The notes beneath the pieces are model-generated. The model did not search any database and was not told the DNA's origin. It saw only the letters and a program-made list of their open reading frames with translations. 33,831 bases of DNA from NCBI GenBank assembly GCA_018667915.1, contig JABIRI010000056.1, positions 1 through 33,831 on the forward strand, read 5' to 3'. This stretch comes from Opitutaceae bacterium (GTDB lineage: Bacteria > Verrucomicrobiota > Verrucomicrobiia > Opitutales > Opitutaceae). The position numbers and the translations under genes were made by a program. This document shows positions 32,688-33,831 of the stretch, in pieces. How positions within the stretch are numbered: position 1 is the first letter of the stretch; every line of letters begins with the position of its first letter.

Positions 32688-33831
32688 TTACTTACTTGCC
32701 CAGGTGTCGCGGAGGGTGATGGTGCGATTAAAGACCGGTAGACTGCTCGATGCTGAGGACGAATCTCGGGTGAAATACCCTAACCGTTCAAATTGCACCC
32801 CTTGGTCTGAAGGCAACGTCAGTAAATCCGGCGGGATCTTGGCCTGAACGATGGAAAGAGACTCGGGATTGAGACAGTCCATGAAGTCTTCAGCCGCGCC
32901 CGGTTCAGCCACGTTGAAGAGGCGATCGTAGAGACGGATTTCGGCATCCAAGGCATTCACGGCACTGACCCAATGGATCGTGCCTTTCACCTTTTGACCG
33001 GAATTGGGTTCACCACTGCGCGTGGTTAAATCCGCGGTGGCATGAACTTCGAGAATGTTGCCGGCTTCGTCTTTGACCACATCCTGGTAGGTTACGATGC
33101 AGCCGTATTTGAGACGCACGCTGCCACCGGGTTTTAGGCGCCGGAATTTGGGTGGAGGCACTTCGGCAAAATCATCCTGTTCGATAAAGACCTCGCGGGT
33201 GAGGCGCACGGGGCGAGTGCCTTGAGATTCATCTTTGGGATGATTCGGAGCCTGGGTTTCGTAGACTTCGTCAGCCGCAAGATTTGTGAGGACCAATTTG
33301 ATGGGTGCCAATACCGCCATGCGACGAGGGGCCGTGGTGTTAAGTGAATCACGCACGATGCCCTCGAAAACTGCAGCTTCGGTGATTCCATCAAATTTGG
33401 TTATACCGATATGGTAGGCAAAATCCCGAATGGCGGCAGCGGGGATACCCCGACGACGTAGACCGGCGAGAGTCGGTAAGCGTGGGTCGTCCCAACCTTC
33501 AACCGCGTTCTCCTCCACCATGCGCAGTAGTCGGCGCTTACTGAATAGAGTGTAGGCTAGATTCAACTTCGCGAATTCAATCTGTTGAGGCAATCCACGG
33601 GGCAAGTTGAGTGACTCGAGAATCCAATTGTAGAGTGGGCGATGAACTTCGAATTCCAGCGTGCAGAGCGAGTGGGTGATACCCTCGAGGTAGTCACTCA
33701 AGCAATGGGCAAAATCATAGAGTGGATAGATGTTCCACTTTGAACCCGCATGGTGGTGCTCCACGTGACGAATCCGGTAGAGTAGCGGGTCTCGGAGCCA
33801 GACGTTGGGCGATGCCATGTCGATTTTGGCC
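32688..33831 (-). CDS. glnS: Glutaminyl-tRNA synthetase, N-terminus cut by window edge
   Basis: The 380 visible codons are open to the right edge, beginning in the middle of the family segment AKIDMASPNVWLRDPLLYRIR. YPLYDFAHCLSDYLEGITHSLCTLEFE is the GlnRS/GluRS core, and LFSKRRLLRMVEE is the KMSKS-equivalent; the C-terminal two-barrel anticodon-binding domain follows (IEQDDFAEVPP, RLKPGGSVRLKYG). GlnRS joins glutamine to tRNA-Gln directly. Only some bacterial phyla have it, the rest using the amidotransferase route. The ATG at 33818 is not the true start, since family sequence continues before it. Confidence 0.95.
   Translation of the reverse strand, partial: AKIDMASPNVWLRDPLLYRIRHVEHHHAGSKWNIYPLYDFAHCLSDYLEGITHSLCTLEFEVHRPLYNWILESLNLPRGLPQQIEFAKLNLAYTLFSKRRLLRMVEENAVEGWDDPRLPTLAGLRRRGIPAAAIRDFAYHIGITKFDGITEAAVFEGIVRDSLNTTAPRRMAVLAPIKLVLTNLAADEVYETQAPNHPKDESQGTRPVRLTREVFIEQDDFAEVPPPKFRRLKPGGSVRLKYGCIVTYQDVVKDEAGNILEVHATADLTTRSGEPNSGQKVKGTIHWVSAVNALDAEIRLYDRLFNVAEPGAAEDFMDCLNPESLSIVQAKIPPDLLTLPSDQGVQFERLGYFTRDSSSASSSLPVFNRTITLRDTWASK

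Overview
The window reads as an ordinary chromosomal stretch of a Gram-negative bacterium, most likely a Verrucomicrobiota member of the Opitutales/Opitutaceae kind. This assignment is inference: lipid A synthesis (LpxK) implies an outer membrane; the mix of a sulfatase, a tripeptidyl-peptidase-II-like protease, a ligase-associated exonuclease and a bacterial GlnRS fits that phylum; and many starts lack a clear Shine-Dalgarno sequence. I see no integrase, transposase, phage gene or CRISPR array. No gap between genes exceeds 300 bp.

Left part (1-11871). A class V aminotransferase (cut by the left edge) and panD lie on the minus strand, divergent from lpxK. An M29 aminopeptidase, an adenosine-deaminase-family gene and rluD follow on the plus strand. 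The deaminase has an in-frame TAG 34 codons before its apparent natural end, which overlaps the rluD start. On the minus strand come ilvD, pgi, a membrane-anchored coiled-coil protein, a 57-residue lipoprotein, rsmI and a Ppx/GppA phosphatase. Intrinsic terminators separate ilvD from pgi and the lipoprotein from rsmI.

Middle (11872-20555). scpB and pheA overlap by ATGA and are followed by a Gfo/Idh/MocA-type oxidoreductase, all on plus. rplU-rpmA (minus) ends in a strong terminator, directly followed by a small tail-anchored protein gene. A SAM methyltransferase (plus) converges on a DUF3108 protein. A minus-strand cluster encodes an AI-2E-type transporter, a zinc-ribbon membrane protein and a ligase-associated exonuclease. 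A tRNA-Arg(ACG) with its own terminator follows.

Right part (20556-33831). hpf (minus) is divergent from an SDR/pseudouridine-synthase pair, which is followed by a very large exported TPP II-like subtilase. Convergent to this is an M14 peptidase-lactonase pair. gltX is divergent from that pair. The minus strand then carries glnS (cut by the right edge), a stand-alone receiver protein, a sulfatase and a secreted protein of unknown function.

Most genes are housekeeping. I did not find a convincing new multi-gene system. The best leads are the interrupted deaminase, the exported TPP II homologue, the starts that sit directly after terminators, and the coiled-coil/lipoprotein pair.
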